From NCBI GenBank assembly GCA_964534995.1, contig CAZHSC010000004.1, positions 21,362-85,361 on the forward strand: DNA of 64,000 nucleotides. The letters are read 5' to 3'. The DNA is from JAJTFW01 sp964534995 (lineage in GTDB: Bacteria; Bacteroidota; Bacteroidia; AKYH767-A; OLB10). Positions 53,831 through 62,959 of this stretch are shown here, piece after piece. Positions within the stretch are counted from its first letter, which is position 1. Each line of letters opens with the position of its first letter. The notes under the pieces were generated by a model. That model ran no database searches and was not told the origin of the DNA. It worked only from the letters and a program-made list of their open reading frames with translations. Position numbers and translations under genes: made by a program.

Positions 53831-56800
53831 ATGTCCACTTTACCTGAAGGATACCGCTACGAAGCCGTCGATTTCGACCCCTTCGCCATTTCGATTGAAT
53901 CCGTCCCTTCAACTGAGGCACAAAAAGAAATGTTTACCTCCGTCATTCTTGGCGGGGACCATGCCAACTGTGCATACAATGAATCCATCACTTTAAGGCT
54001 GAGCGGTCCCGTTCAACGTGACAAACTGAAGGAAGCATTCCGTCAAATTATAAACCGACATGACGGATTGCGTATCACCTTCAGTGAAGACGGTACCCGG
54101 TTTACCATATGGCCGGATATTGAATTACCCTGGACAGAAACCACAGGACTCGACAGTAAAAACAAAGAAGATATCCTCGCAAAATATTCCAGGGAAGCCA
54201 CGCTGCACGTATTTGATCTTATCAAAGGCCCCCTGATACATTTACATTTGCTTGTATTTAATGATAACAGCCATGTGCTGATCGTAACGGGGCATCACAT
54301 TGTATGCGACGGATGGTCACTCAGCTTAATCGTTAAAGACCTGAGTACAATTTATTCCGGACTTGTACTCGGCGTCGATCCCGGACTGGAGCCAGCCAAT
54401 TCATTTGCGGCCTATGCACAGGAACAGGAAAATTATATGTCCAGCGAGTTACACCATCAAACGGAAAACTTCTGGATCAGGCAATACGAGGGGGAGCTTC
54501 CAGTGATTGAATTTCCGCTGAATAAAGCGCGGCCGGCCATCAGGAGTTTCTTCGCCAAGCGGATAGACGTAAGCGTTCCTTCCGAACTGGTATCAAAATT
54601 AAGGCAGCTCAGCAGAAAAAACAATACCAGTTTTGTTACAACCATGCTGAGCGCATTCGAGGTATTTCTTTACCGGGTTACCGGACAGGAAGACCTCATT
54701 GTGGGGCTCCCGGCTGCGGGGCAAAACGCTGAAGGATATTATAACCTCGTAGGTCATTGCGTAAACCTGCTTCCCTTGCGAAGCAAGATACATGCCGGCC
54801 AGACTTTTCATGAATATCTGATGGAGAGGCGCAAGTACCTCTTTGACGCCTTTGACAACCAGCAATTCACTTTCGGAAGCCTGCTTCAGAAACTGAATGT
54901 TCACCGCGACCCTTCCAGAATCCCGCTGGTACCAGTAGTATTTAACGTGGACATCGGATTTACAGAAGGATTTATATTTGAAGGCTGCACTTTTGAGGTA
55001 AGCACCAACCCACGTCATTTCGAAAATTTTGAAATATTCCTGAATGCATCAGGTTCAGGTGACAAACTCGTACTGGAGTGCACATTTAACAATGATCTTT
55101 TCAGCGAGGAAATGATGAAATTACGGATGGAAGAATTCGTTCGCATCATGTCGTCCATCGTTGAAAACCCCACTGAAAAAATCAGCAGGCTGGAAATCCG
55201 CACAGAGGAAGAGATCGCCTTTTTAAACCATATCAACGATACCGACACCTCCTTTCACCTGCCGGCGGGCATACATGAGTGCTTTGAAGCCATAGTACCC
55301 AAGTTACCACCCACGCAAACCGCCGTGGTAGCGGGCAATAAGAGCATGACTTACCGTGAACTTTCCGACATCAGTGACCGTTGGGCCAGCAGGCTGCAGG
55401 CAAAGGGACTGAAGCAGGGGGATTATATCGGGGTTTGCCTGCCGCGAACGATAGAGTTACCGGGTATCCTGCTCAGTATACTTAAAGCAGGCGGAGCATA
55501 CGTACCCCTTGACCCGGCATTTCCGGCCGACAGGCTGCATTACATGGTAGAGGATTCCGCCGCCGCTTTTATCATCATTACCCGTGCTTTGCAGAAAGAA
55601 TTCCGGTTCAATGAAAACCTGGTGCTATACCTTGAAGACCTTATATCCGAAACTAACGGCAGCACTTATACGAAATACCCGATTACCGCCGACAGCATCG
55701 CCTACATCCTGTATACTTCCGGCTCAACAGGCAAGCCAAAAGGTGTCATCATCAAACACCCCGGCGTGGTAAGTGAACTGGCCGACCTTGCCATTAAATT
55801 CGGATTACAAAAAGATCATCGTTTCCTTGCCATTACCACCATTTCCTTTGACTTATCGGTACTTGAATTTTTTATGCCCCTGATGCATGGGGCCAGTATT
55901 CACCTCGCCACCAAAGAAGAAGCGATGGATCCGTACTGGCTGGAAGATTATATCAACAAAAAATCAATTCATTTCATACAGGGAACCCCGGCCACCTTTG
56001 ACCTGCTGTTTGCAGGTGGCTGGAAAGGAAACAAGGACCTGACCCTGCTTTGCGGCGGTGAGGCAATGCGCATTGAACTGGTGGAGAAGGTCCTTTCCTG
56101 CAACAAAGAAATATGGAACCTTTACGGGCCGACTGAAACCACCATCTGGGCAACCATCATTTTATTCAGCCACAATACACCGCAGATAGTCCGCAACGGA
56201 GTGATGAGCATTGGAAAGCCGATTGCCAACACGCGAATCTTCATCATGGACCCTAACGGCCTACCCTGTCCGCTGGGCGTATCCGGAGAATTATGGATAA
56301 GTGGTGAAGGTGTGGCGGTAGGGTATAAAAACCTGCCTGAACTTACGGCTGACCGTTTTGTTCCCGCGCCTGACAAAAAGGGTATGGCCTACCGTACCGG
56401 TGACCGCATTTTAATGGATCAGACCGGGAACCTCCATTTTCTCAACCGCTTTGACCACCAGGTAAAAGTTCGGGGATACCGGATTGAGTTAGGGGAGATA
56501 GAAACCATCATTAAAAAAACGGAGGGGCTCAACAATTGTGTGGTGATGGCGGTTCCGGATGGATCAGGAAACAATGTACTTGCCGTTTGGTTTACCACCA
56601 AGGACCCCGGTACAAGTGAGGACGAGTTTATAAGAAAGTGCAAGGCAGAACTGTCCTCTCAATTACCGGAGTATATGATACCCGGCCTGTGGATGAAACT
56701 GGACAGCTTCCCGCTTACTCCTAACAGGAAGATTGATAAAAAAGCACTGCCAAAGCATTTAACTGTTTTCCCCTTAGAAAAAACAATTCCGGGAACGGAA

Positions 56801-57871
56801 GTCTTCAGCGAGCTTCAGGAAAAGATCCGGAAGATATGGGAAGACACGCTCAAGGTGAAAGACATCCGGCTGGATGATAATTTTTTTGAAATGGGCGGGC
56901 ACTCTATTCTGGCCGTGAAATTAATGGTAGACCTGGAAAAAGAAACAGGCATACGTCTCCCGATAGCCGTACTCTTCACCAATTCCACGATCCGGAAACT
57001 CAGCGCTCTTTACGAGAAACCCGTTGAGGATAAAGTTTGGAGTCCCATTGTTACCATCAAGGACAGTGGTAAAAAGAAACCTATGTTTTTTGTGCATGGG
57101 GTCAGCGGCAATGTTTTCAAATACTTTGCCCTTGGTAAAATGCTACATCCTGATCAACCCAGCTATGGCCTGCAAGGGTATGGTTTAAACGGAAAGGACA
57201 TTCCGTTTACGAACATGCAGGATATGGCTGCTTACCATATACAGGCGTTACTGCAATTCCAGCCGGAAGGGCCCTACAAACTCGGGGGCGGATCTTTCGG
57301 AGGTTATCTTGCCTACGAAATGGCTATTCAACTCCGCGCGATGGGAAAAGAAGTTTCTGTACTTGCCTTGTTTGACCTGGATGCCGCCAAAAAAACAGAT
57401 TTCCTGCCATCGGGCGTCAAACAAATTGTGGGGGCACAGTTGCTGGCCAAGCGATTCATCAAGAGAGCTGCCGTACTGGCCAAAGCGGATAAAGAAGAAA
57501 GGAAAAACTACTTTGAAGCCAGAAAAAGAATCAAAGAAGTAGGTGAACTTGAATCATGGCTTGATATATATAATGTTACCGAAATGATCGGTAAAGATGC
57601 CGCCACCTACTTTAAAAGAGTAGAAGAAGCCTGTTACGAAGCCCTGATGAATTATAAGATAAAACCATACGACGGCTCGCTCCTGCTCTTCCGCGCGAGA
57701 GACGGGCATTATAACAACGAATATGATGAATCACTGGGCTGGACCTATTTTGTGAAAGGGGAAACCAGGGTCATTGTCGTACCAGGAGATCATAACACCA
57801 TCTTTGAAGAGCCTCACGTGGATACACTGGCCAGGCGCTTAAATGAAATACTCGACAAATTAGATGACTGA
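53831..57871 (+). CDS. NRPS with release domain (C-A-PCP-TE)
   Basis: 1346 aa. Condensation domain 20-455 with HHIVCDG at 155-161. Adenylation domain 478-985 (YTSGSTGKPKG near 628, Lys967) with pocket residues D674 L675 L678 Q717 L740 G742 L764 I772 W773 K967, one change from the glycine code DILQLGLIWK. PCP 990-1065 with Ser1025 (MGGHSIL). Type I thioesterase 1083-1340 with Ser1155 (GGGSFGG) and His1321 (GDHNTIF). It should couple the aminated intermediate from the first protein to glycine and release it as acid or ring. No epimerase or methylase domain. Start ATG is nine bases after the previous stop; it overlaps the PPTase gene by 8 bases. Confidence 0.93.
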   Translation: MSTLPEGYRYEAVDFDPFAISIESVPSTEAQKEMFTSVILGGDHANCAYNESITLRLSGPVQRDKLKEAFRQIINRHDGLRITFSEDGTRFTIWPDIELPWTETTGLDSKNKEDILAKYSREATLHVFDLIKGPLIHLHLLVFNDNSHVLIVTGHHIVCDGWSLSLIVKDLSTIYSGLVLGVDPGLEPANSFAAYAQEQENYMSSELHHQTENFWIRQYEGELPVIEFPLNKARPAIRSFFAKRIDVSVPSELVSKLRQLSRKNNTSFVTTMLSAFEVFLYRVTGQEDLIVGLPAAGQNAEGYYNLVGHCVNLLPLRSKIHAGQTFHEYLMERRKYLFDAFDNQQFTFGSLLQKLNVHRDPSRIPLVPVVFNVDIGFTEGFIFEGCTFEVSTNPRHFENFEIFLNASGSGDKLVLECTFNNDLFSEEMMKLRMEEFVRIMSSIVENPTEKISRLEIRTEEEIAFLNHINDTDTSFHLPAGIHECFEAIVPKLPPTQTAVVAGNKSMTYRELSDISDRWASRLQAKGLKQGDYIGVCLPRTIELPGILLSILKAGGAYVPLDPAFPADRLHYMVEDSAAAFIIITRALQKEFRFNENLVLYLEDLISETNGSTYTKYPITADSIAYILYTSGSTGKPKGVIIKHPGVVSELADLAIKFGLQKDHRFLAITTISFDLSVLEFFMPLMHGASIHLATKEEAMDPYWLEDYINKKSIHFIQGTPATFDLLFAGGWKGNKDLTLLCGGEAMRIELVEKVLSCNKEIWNLYGPTETTIWATIILFSHNTPQIVRNGVMSIGKPIANTRIFIMDPNGLPCPLGVSGELWISGEGVAVGYKNLPELTADRFVPAPDKKGMAYRTGDRILMDQTGNLHFLNRFDHQVKVRGYRIELGEIETIIKKTEGLNNCVVMAVPDGSGNNVLAVWFTTKDPGTSEDEFIRKCKAELSSQLPEYMIPGLWMKLDSFPLTPNRKIDKKALPKHLTVFPLEKTIPGTEVFSELQEKIRKIWEDTLKVKDIRLDDNFFEMGGHSILAVKLMVDLEKETGIRLPIAVLFTNSTIRKLSALYEKPVEDKVWSPIVTIKDSGKKKPMFFVHGVSGNVFKYFALGKMLHPDQPSYGLQGYGLNGKDIPFTNMQDMAAYHIQALLQFQPEGPYKLGGGSFGGYLAYEMAIQLRAMGKEVSVLALFDLDAAKKTDFLPSGVKQIVGAQLLAKRFIKRAAVLAKADKEERKNYFEARKRIKEVGELESWLDIYNVTEMIGKDAATYFKRVEEACYEALMNYKIKPYDGSLLLFRARDGHYNNEYDESLGWTYFVKGETRVIVVPGDHNTIFEEPHVDTLARRLNEILDKLDD

Positions 57872-58553
57872 AGCTTGCCGGAAGCACCTCCTGCATCATG
57901 CTGCTGAATTTAACCCGAATGAGCATTTGCCGGTTGATAAAACGGTAATCATACATACTGAAGTTCCTTACCATCTTCCTGAAACACTCTATTTGTCCCC
58001 GGAAGAAAAACAAAAGGGGGAAAAGTTTGTAAAGGAAGAAGACCGCAAGGCATACCATTACCGTCATCATCTTCTCAGGAAATGGCTTTCCGTGTGGTTA
58101 GAACTGCCACCATTGCAGTTGTCCTTGCTGCAAAATCCATTTGGAAAACCTTTCCTTCAGGGCATGAACCTGCATTTCAATATCAGCCGCTCAGGCCATG
58201 AATTGGTATTTGCATTTACTCCTGTTCAGGTGGGAGTTGATATTGAACTGATACGTGACTTTGCCCCATTTCATCCCGTCATTGAACAGCACTTTCACCC
58301 TAAGGAAAAAACCACAATCAACGGGGATGATGATTTCTTTAAAATATGGACCCGGAAAGAAGCGATTGTGAAAGCACAGGGAACCGGACTTACAGAAGAT
58401 CTTAACACCCTGGATGGTACCCGGGAGGAAATCACTTTTCACGGCCATCATTACGAAATTTACAGTTACCGTACCCGTCATTCATACATCAGTCTGGCCA
58501 TTGAGAAGAATACATTTCCCATTGAATCCTACACACGTATTAAAAATTATTAA
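57864..58553 (+). CDS. Sfp-type 4'-phosphopantetheinyl transferase
   Basis: 229 aa. Motifs: LHFNISRSGH (residues 103-112), GVDIELI with Asp126/Glu128 for magnesium, and FFKIWTRKEAIVKAQGTGL (158-176) with Trp162, Lys165, Glu166 and Lys170. It transfers phosphopantetheine from CoA to the serine of carrier domains, so it should activate Ser550 and Ser1564 of the hybrid protein and Ser1025 of the second NRPS. Overlap by 8 bases with the NRPS gene shows it belongs to the cluster. Confidence 0.95.
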   Translation: MTEACRKHLLHHAAEFNPNEHLPVDKTVIIHTEVPYHLPETLYLSPEEKQKGEKFVKEEDRKAYHYRHHLLRKWLSVWLELPPLQLSLLQNPFGKPFLQGMNLHFNISRSGHELVFAFTPVQVGVDIELIRDFAPFHPVIEQHFHPKEKTTINGDDDFFKIWTRKEAIVKAQGTGLTEDLNTLDGTREEITFHGHHYEIYSYRTRHSYISLAIEKNTFPIESYTRIKNY

Positions 58554-58564
58554 CTCTTTCTGTC

Positions 58565-58572
58565 TATCTTTG
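58565..58572 (+). promoter_or_regulatory. Candidate -7 box of the ferritin gene
   Basis: TATCTTTG matches TAnnTTTG 49 bases before the ferritin ATG. A -33 TTG at normal spacing is not evident. It suggests ferritin is transcribed separately from the NRPS cluster. Confidence 0.4.
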
Positions 58573-58621
58573 TTTATCCAAAAAGAAAATACCAGATATT
58601 TTCTATAAAAAAGCATTCATT

Positions 58622-59131
58622 ATGATATCTAAAAAAATCGAAAAATTACTGAACCAGCAGATAGACCTTGAGGCTGATTCATCCCAATTCTATCTGGCCA
58701 TGGCATCCTGGGCAGAAAGATCCGGATACAATGGCGTATCATCATTCCTTTACAAACATAGTGATGAAGAAAGGATGCATATGCTTAAGCTTGTAAAATT
58801 TGTCAATGAAAGGGGGGGCGCAGCATTAATTCCGGCCCTGAAAACACCGCCGGCCAATTTTAAAGGGGTAAATGAAGTTTTTGAACTTCTGCTCAAGCAT
58901 GAAGTCAAAGTCAGCACGGAGATCAACAAACTCGTTGAGAATTGTTTGTCGGAAAAGGATTATACCACCCACAATTTTTTACAATGGTATGTTGCAGAAC
59001 AAATTGAAGAAGAGCGCCTTGCACGCAACCTCCTTGATAAATTAAAACTTATCGGAGGGGATAAAGGCGGGATGTACCTGTTTGACAGGGACCTGGAGAC
59101 GCTGCAACCTCATGCCGACGGAGGAGCTTAA
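58622..59131 (+). CDS. ftn: Ferritin
   Basis: 169 aa, usual length for non-haem bacterial ferritin. All ferroxidase ligands are in place: Glu17, Glu50, His53, Glu94, Gln127 and Glu130. Forms a 24-subunit shell that oxidises and stores iron in the cytoplasm. Own promoter box and terminator indicate a single-gene unit; next to the NRPS cluster probably by chance. Confidence 0.96.
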   Translation: MISKKIEKLLNQQIDLEADSSQFYLAMASWAERSGYNGVSSFLYKHSDEERMHMLKLVKFVNERGGAALIPALKTPPANFKGVNEVFELLLKHEVKVSTEINKLVENCLSEKDYTTHNFLQWYVAEQIEEERLARNLLDKLKLIGGDKGGMYLFDRDLETLQPHADGGA

Positions 59132-59178
59132 ATTGACGAAGCCCTGACATTTGCGGCATTATTATTGAAATAAAGAGG

Positions 59179-59210
59179 AAGCCACCACGATATATTAGTG
59201 GTGGCTTTTT
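59179..59210 (+). terminator. Terminator after ferritin
   Basis: 10-bp perfect stem (aagccaccac 59179-59188 with gtggtggctt 59198-59207), 9-nt loop, T run to 59210. Confidence 0.85.
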
Positions 59211-59322
59211 ATAGTTCCGTATATGAACCTAAAACAGCATTGTCCGTACAATATTATCCATAATAAACACGTCTCTTGAAAAGAGAAAACTCAGCATCAA
59301 TCAGTACTAGTAATACAACATC

Positions 59323-60924
59323 ATGATAAATACCCGTAAGTGGATGAGGCTGTTTCTGATTATTTCAGTCATAGCCAGTGCCAGTGTAAAAGTTTACAGC
59401 CAGGAGAACCCCAATGCACAAAAACTGGAAGCCCTGCTGAATATGATCAGCTATGCTTATGTAGACACGGTGGACGAAAAGAAAATCACAGATGACGCCA
59501 TCAGGGCGCTTTTAAAGGAACTTGATCCGCACTCGGTGTACATTCAGGCCGACGAACTCAAAAGCGCAAATGAACCATTGGTTGGAAAGTTTGAAGGAGT
59601 AGGGATACAGTTCAATATTCTTGATGACACCATCATGGTAACGCAAACCATAGCAGGCGGTCCATCGGAAAAACTGGGTATCCGTTCCGGCGACCGTATT
59701 GTCATGATCAATGACACCATGGTGGCCGGCATTGGAATAAAAAACAACGATGTACTCAAAAAACTCCGTGGCGACAAAGGCACCAAAGTGAAGGTAAGCA
59801 TATACCGCAGGGGAATGCCCGAACTGATTGTATTCAACATCACAAGGGATAAAATACCATTATACAGCGTAGAAGCATCCTATCAGGCTGCGCCGGGTAC
59901 CGGATATATAAAAATATCAAGATTTGCCGACAGCACGGTAGATGAGTTCAGAGAAGCATTAAAAAAACTGAAAGAGGAACATCAGATCAGTAGTCTTATC
60001 CTGGACCTGAGTGGTAACGGTGGCGGCTACCTTAACCGTGCCATTGAATTAGCCGATGAATTCCTTTCGATTGGCAAAAGAATCGTTTACACCGAAGGAA
60101 AGAATAATCCACGTCAGGAATCCTTTTCCACAAATACCGGTGGTTGGGAGAAAGGTAAACTGATTGTACTGGTTGATGAAAACTCAGCATCCGCCAGTGA
60201 AATTGTTACCGGTGCCGTACAGGACTGGGACAGGGGGCTGGTAATAGGCAGGCGTACATTCGCCAAGGGCCTGGTTCAAAAGCCCTATCCTCTTCCTGAT
60301 GGTTCGGCGGTACGTCTTACTATTGCCCGTTATTACACTCCCAGCGGACGCTGCATTCAGAAACCCTATGAGCCGGGAGACGAAAATTATGATATGGACA
60401 TCAGCAAGCGTTACGAGCATGGTGAACTTTACAGTTCGGACAGCATTCAATTTATAGATTCTCTTAAATACGAAACCAATGCCGGAAGACTGGTATATGG
60501 CGGAGGCGGCATCATGCCTGATGTATTTGTACCGCTGGATACCACTATGAGCAGCAAATACTACGATGAACTCAGAAGAAACGGAATCCTGAATGATTTT
60601 ACACTCAGCTACGTAGATGATAACCGTGCCACTTTACTTTCTCAATACAAAGACGTTTACAGTTTCAAAAAAGATNNNNNNNNNNAGGAATTCATGGATA
60701 AATTTATCGCTTATGCCGAAAAGAAATCAGTGAAGAAGGATGATGCAGGAATCAAAGCTTCCAGCAAATTAATACAAACACAGTTAAAGGCGCTCATTGC
60801 GCGTGATCTGTGGAATATCAACGCCTATTATGTGATCATCAATGATATTAACTCTTTCTTCACCAAAGCCCTGGAGTGCCTGGAAGATAAGACGTTTGAA
60901 AAAATGAAAATCGCAGGGAATTAA
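59323..60924 (+). CDS. S41-family C-terminal processing peptidase
   Basis: 533 aa as drawn, with ten Ns at 60676-60685. Signal peptide (WMRLFLIISVIASASVKVYS-QE), an N-terminal helical part, a PDZ domain (about 83-170; FEGVGIQFNI, GIRSGDRIVMIND) and the protease core with the Ser290/Lys315 dyad (SASASEIVTGAVQDW, TFAKGLVQK), 25 residues apart as in E. coli Prc. A C-terminal helical region follows across the gap in the same frame. Degrades or trims proteins in the periplasm. Confidence 0.92.
   Translation: MINTRKWMRLFLIISVIASASVKVYSQENPNAQKLEALLNMISYAYVDTVDEKKITDDAIRALLKELDPHSVYIQADELKSANEPLVGKFEGVGIQFNILDDTIMVTQTIAGGPSEKLGIRSGDRIVMINDTMVAGIGIKNNDVLKKLRGDKGTKVKVSIYRRGMPELIVFNITRDKIPLYSVEASYQAAPGTGYIKISRFADSTVDEFREALKKLKEEHQISSLILDLSGNGGGYLNRAIELADEFLSIGKRIVYTEGKNNPRQESFSTNTGGWEKGKLIVLVDENSASASEIVTGAVQDWDRGLVIGRRTFAKGLVQKPYPLPDGSAVRLTIARYYTPSGRCIQKPYEPGDENYDMDISKRYEHGELYSSDSIQFIDSLKYETNAGRLVYGGGGIMPDVFVPLDTTMSSKYYDELRRNGILNDFTLSYVDDNRATLLSQYKDVYSFKKDXXXXEFMDKFIAYAEKKSVKKDDAGIKASSKLIQTQLKALIARDLWNINAYYVIINDINSFFTKALECLEDKTFEKMKIAGN
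60676..60685. other. Assembly gap (10 N)
   Basis: Unknown bases in the C-terminal part of the S41 peptidase gene. The frame continues correctly across it. Confidence 0.99.
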
Positions 60925-60943
60925 TTTTTAAGTAAAACTGGTT

Positions 60944-60977
60944 AAAGGGAGGTGTAAAAAGGTTTATGCCTCCTTTT
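60944..60977 (+). terminator. Terminator after the S41 peptidase
   Basis: Stem aaagggagg (60944-60952) with cctcctttt (60969-60977), one G-T pair, ends in a T run. Directly after the stop codon. Confidence 0.55.
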
Positions 60978-61092
60978 GCATTTCATCAGGATGCGCAACT
61001 GACCGAAATTCAGTTTGACCGCAAATCAATTATCCATTAAGATCATCATCATATGGGGGGTATTGATTCGCCAATTATTTTTATTTTTAGTC

Positions 61093-62778
61093 ATGCTTTC
61101 CACTAGCTCTCTGATTAAGGAACTACACCTTATCCGCAACAATTTTGATCCTTCTGCTATTAAGCGAAAAGAACAAATTGTCGAACAACTCAAGCTGCCG
61201 CAAACACTAAAATCCAAAGATTTATATCAACTATGTGAAATCCTGCTATTCCTGTCGGCCCATCCACACAGCGGATCCTTTTTAAAAAGTATTACCCGTC
61301 TTCAGCAACTATTGCCGGAGGGTATCAGGATGAGGATCAGGAAAGACAAAAGTGAAGGGGTTTTTGAAAATACGGGATTAAAACATACACATGTAAAGGC
61401 TTGCTTCAGTTTTGAACTGGTAACATGGCTTGTGGAGCAGTATCCTTCTGCGGTAGCGTTGGATTCTTTCGGTGCAGAAACGGAACTGCTCTTCACTTTG
61501 CTTCAACCTATGTTACCTACTCCACTTCGTGAGCATTTTTATGAAGGGGGTTACAACAATATTGAGGAATGGCTTGAGGCAATTGCCGGTAGTAACCGGG
61601 CACATCAGCTCATATTGATAACGGAATTATATAAAACATCTGAAATGCCACATGCCATAAGGAACCAGCACTTTGATCAGATGGAGATGTATATAGACTG
61701 CGATATGGGCATCATTCCATCACGGTCAGAGTTGAAGGGACCTCATCATCCGGTTTTTTTTCATACGGAAGCCCTTATCCGAAAAGCGGATCTGGCCGGA
61801 TTGCTTGCTGGTGATCCCCCGGTATCCGTCGCGCTTCAGAAGCAGGAAAAACAGGGACTACTCCGAACCATGCGTCTGCAATTGCTAACTCTCTACAGGG
61901 AGACGGACCCCGTTACCTACGCTGACATCAACGACATTCATACATTTGATGTGGGAAGAGGGATGTACATTGTATTAACAGGTATGGACAGCATACATCG
62001 CTCACCACTGGATGCGTATATCGGCTTCATGGCATTTAAAAACACTTTACCATATGCTTACGGAGTAGCGTGGATGTTAGGAGATATGGCCAAGATAGGC
62101 ATCAATATTTTCCCATCATACAGGGGTGGGGAATCGGCATGGTTCTTTGCTCAACTACTACATGTTTACTACAAGCAATTCAAACCACGCTGTTTCATTG
62201 CAGAGCCTTATCAGGTTGGGCGTGACAATCCTGAAGGTCTTGAAACGGGCGCCTTTTGGTTTTACTACCGGCTGGGATTTCGTCCCATACAAGCCAGACT
62301 GCAAGAGATGGCAAAACGTGAATTCCTCCGTATACAGAAAATAAAAGGACATAAAACGCCGGTTCGGATTTTACAGCAACTGGTAGCCGATGAAATGATC
62401 CTCATAATGGGTACTGAAAATAGCGTTTTAAATACGAAATACGATACCGCCATGCTTAGCGCCGCCCTTACGCAGTACATCCATCAACGTTATAAAGGAA
62501 ACTTAACGCGGGCTACCGAAGAAGCAACAGCCGCTCTCTGTGCCAGTCTGCGTATTTCGGATGACGTAATCTTTGAAAAATTAAAACCCGCGATAGAGCG
62601 GATCGCCTTATATGTTCAGGCCGGTGGTGGTACAGAAAAATGGAATGATGAAGATAAAAAAAGACTTCTTATATTACTATCTGAAAAGGCTGTAGGTCTG
62701 GACTCGTCGTATGCTTCAGGTTTTGCAGTCCACGGTACTCTCAACAGAATGCTCAGTAAACTGGCGTGGCGAAAGTGA
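61093..62778 (+). CDS. Protein of unknown family with a GNAT-like segment
   Basis: 561 aa from ATG 61093; a TTG at 61015 would add a hydrophobic stretch of 26 residues and cannot be excluded. The middle (residues ~310-440) holds YADINDIHTFDVGRGMYIVLTG-type strands, then INIFPSYRGGESAWFFAQLL and IAEPYQVGRDNPEGLETGAFWFYYRLGFRP, the latter typical of GNAT acetyltransferase-like ends. The N-terminal half is helical with conserved WLVEQYPS and FDQMEMYIDCD. No signal peptide with the ATG start. No function assigned. Confidence 0.7.
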   Translation: MLSTSSLIKELHLIRNNFDPSAIKRKEQIVEQLKLPQTLKSKDLYQLCEILLFLSAHPHSGSFLKSITRLQQLLPEGIRMRIRKDKSEGVFENTGLKHTHVKACFSFELVTWLVEQYPSAVALDSFGAETELLFTLLQPMLPTPLREHFYEGGYNNIEEWLEAIAGSNRAHQLILITELYKTSEMPHAIRNQHFDQMEMYIDCDMGIIPSRSELKGPHHPVFFHTEALIRKADLAGLLAGDPPVSVALQKQEKQGLLRTMRLQLLTLYRETDPVTYADINDIHTFDVGRGMYIVLTGMDSIHRSPLDAYIGFMAFKNTLPYAYGVAWMLGDMAKIGINIFPSYRGGESAWFFAQLLHVYYKQFKPRCFIAEPYQVGRDNPEGLETGAFWFYYRLGFRPIQARLQEMAKREFLRIQKIKGHKTPVRILQQLVADEMILIMGTENSVLNTKYDTAMLSAALTQYIHQRYKGNLTRATEEATAALCASLRISDDVIFEKLKPAIERIALYVQAGGGTEKWNDEDKKRLLILLSEKAVGLDSSYASGFAVHGTLNRMLSKLAWRK

Positions 62779-62959
62779 AACGTGACATACCGGGCACAGT
62801 AATATCCAGTTAAAGAGAATGCCTTGAGGGGCATTAAGCAGGTTATACATGATTTGAATCCTGATCCCGGCCTATCGGTGAAACATCAATACCGATCCAG
62901 GTTTTTGAATGAAAAAAACACCTGAAGTATGATTGGTTATAAAGCAGACATAGCAGCCA

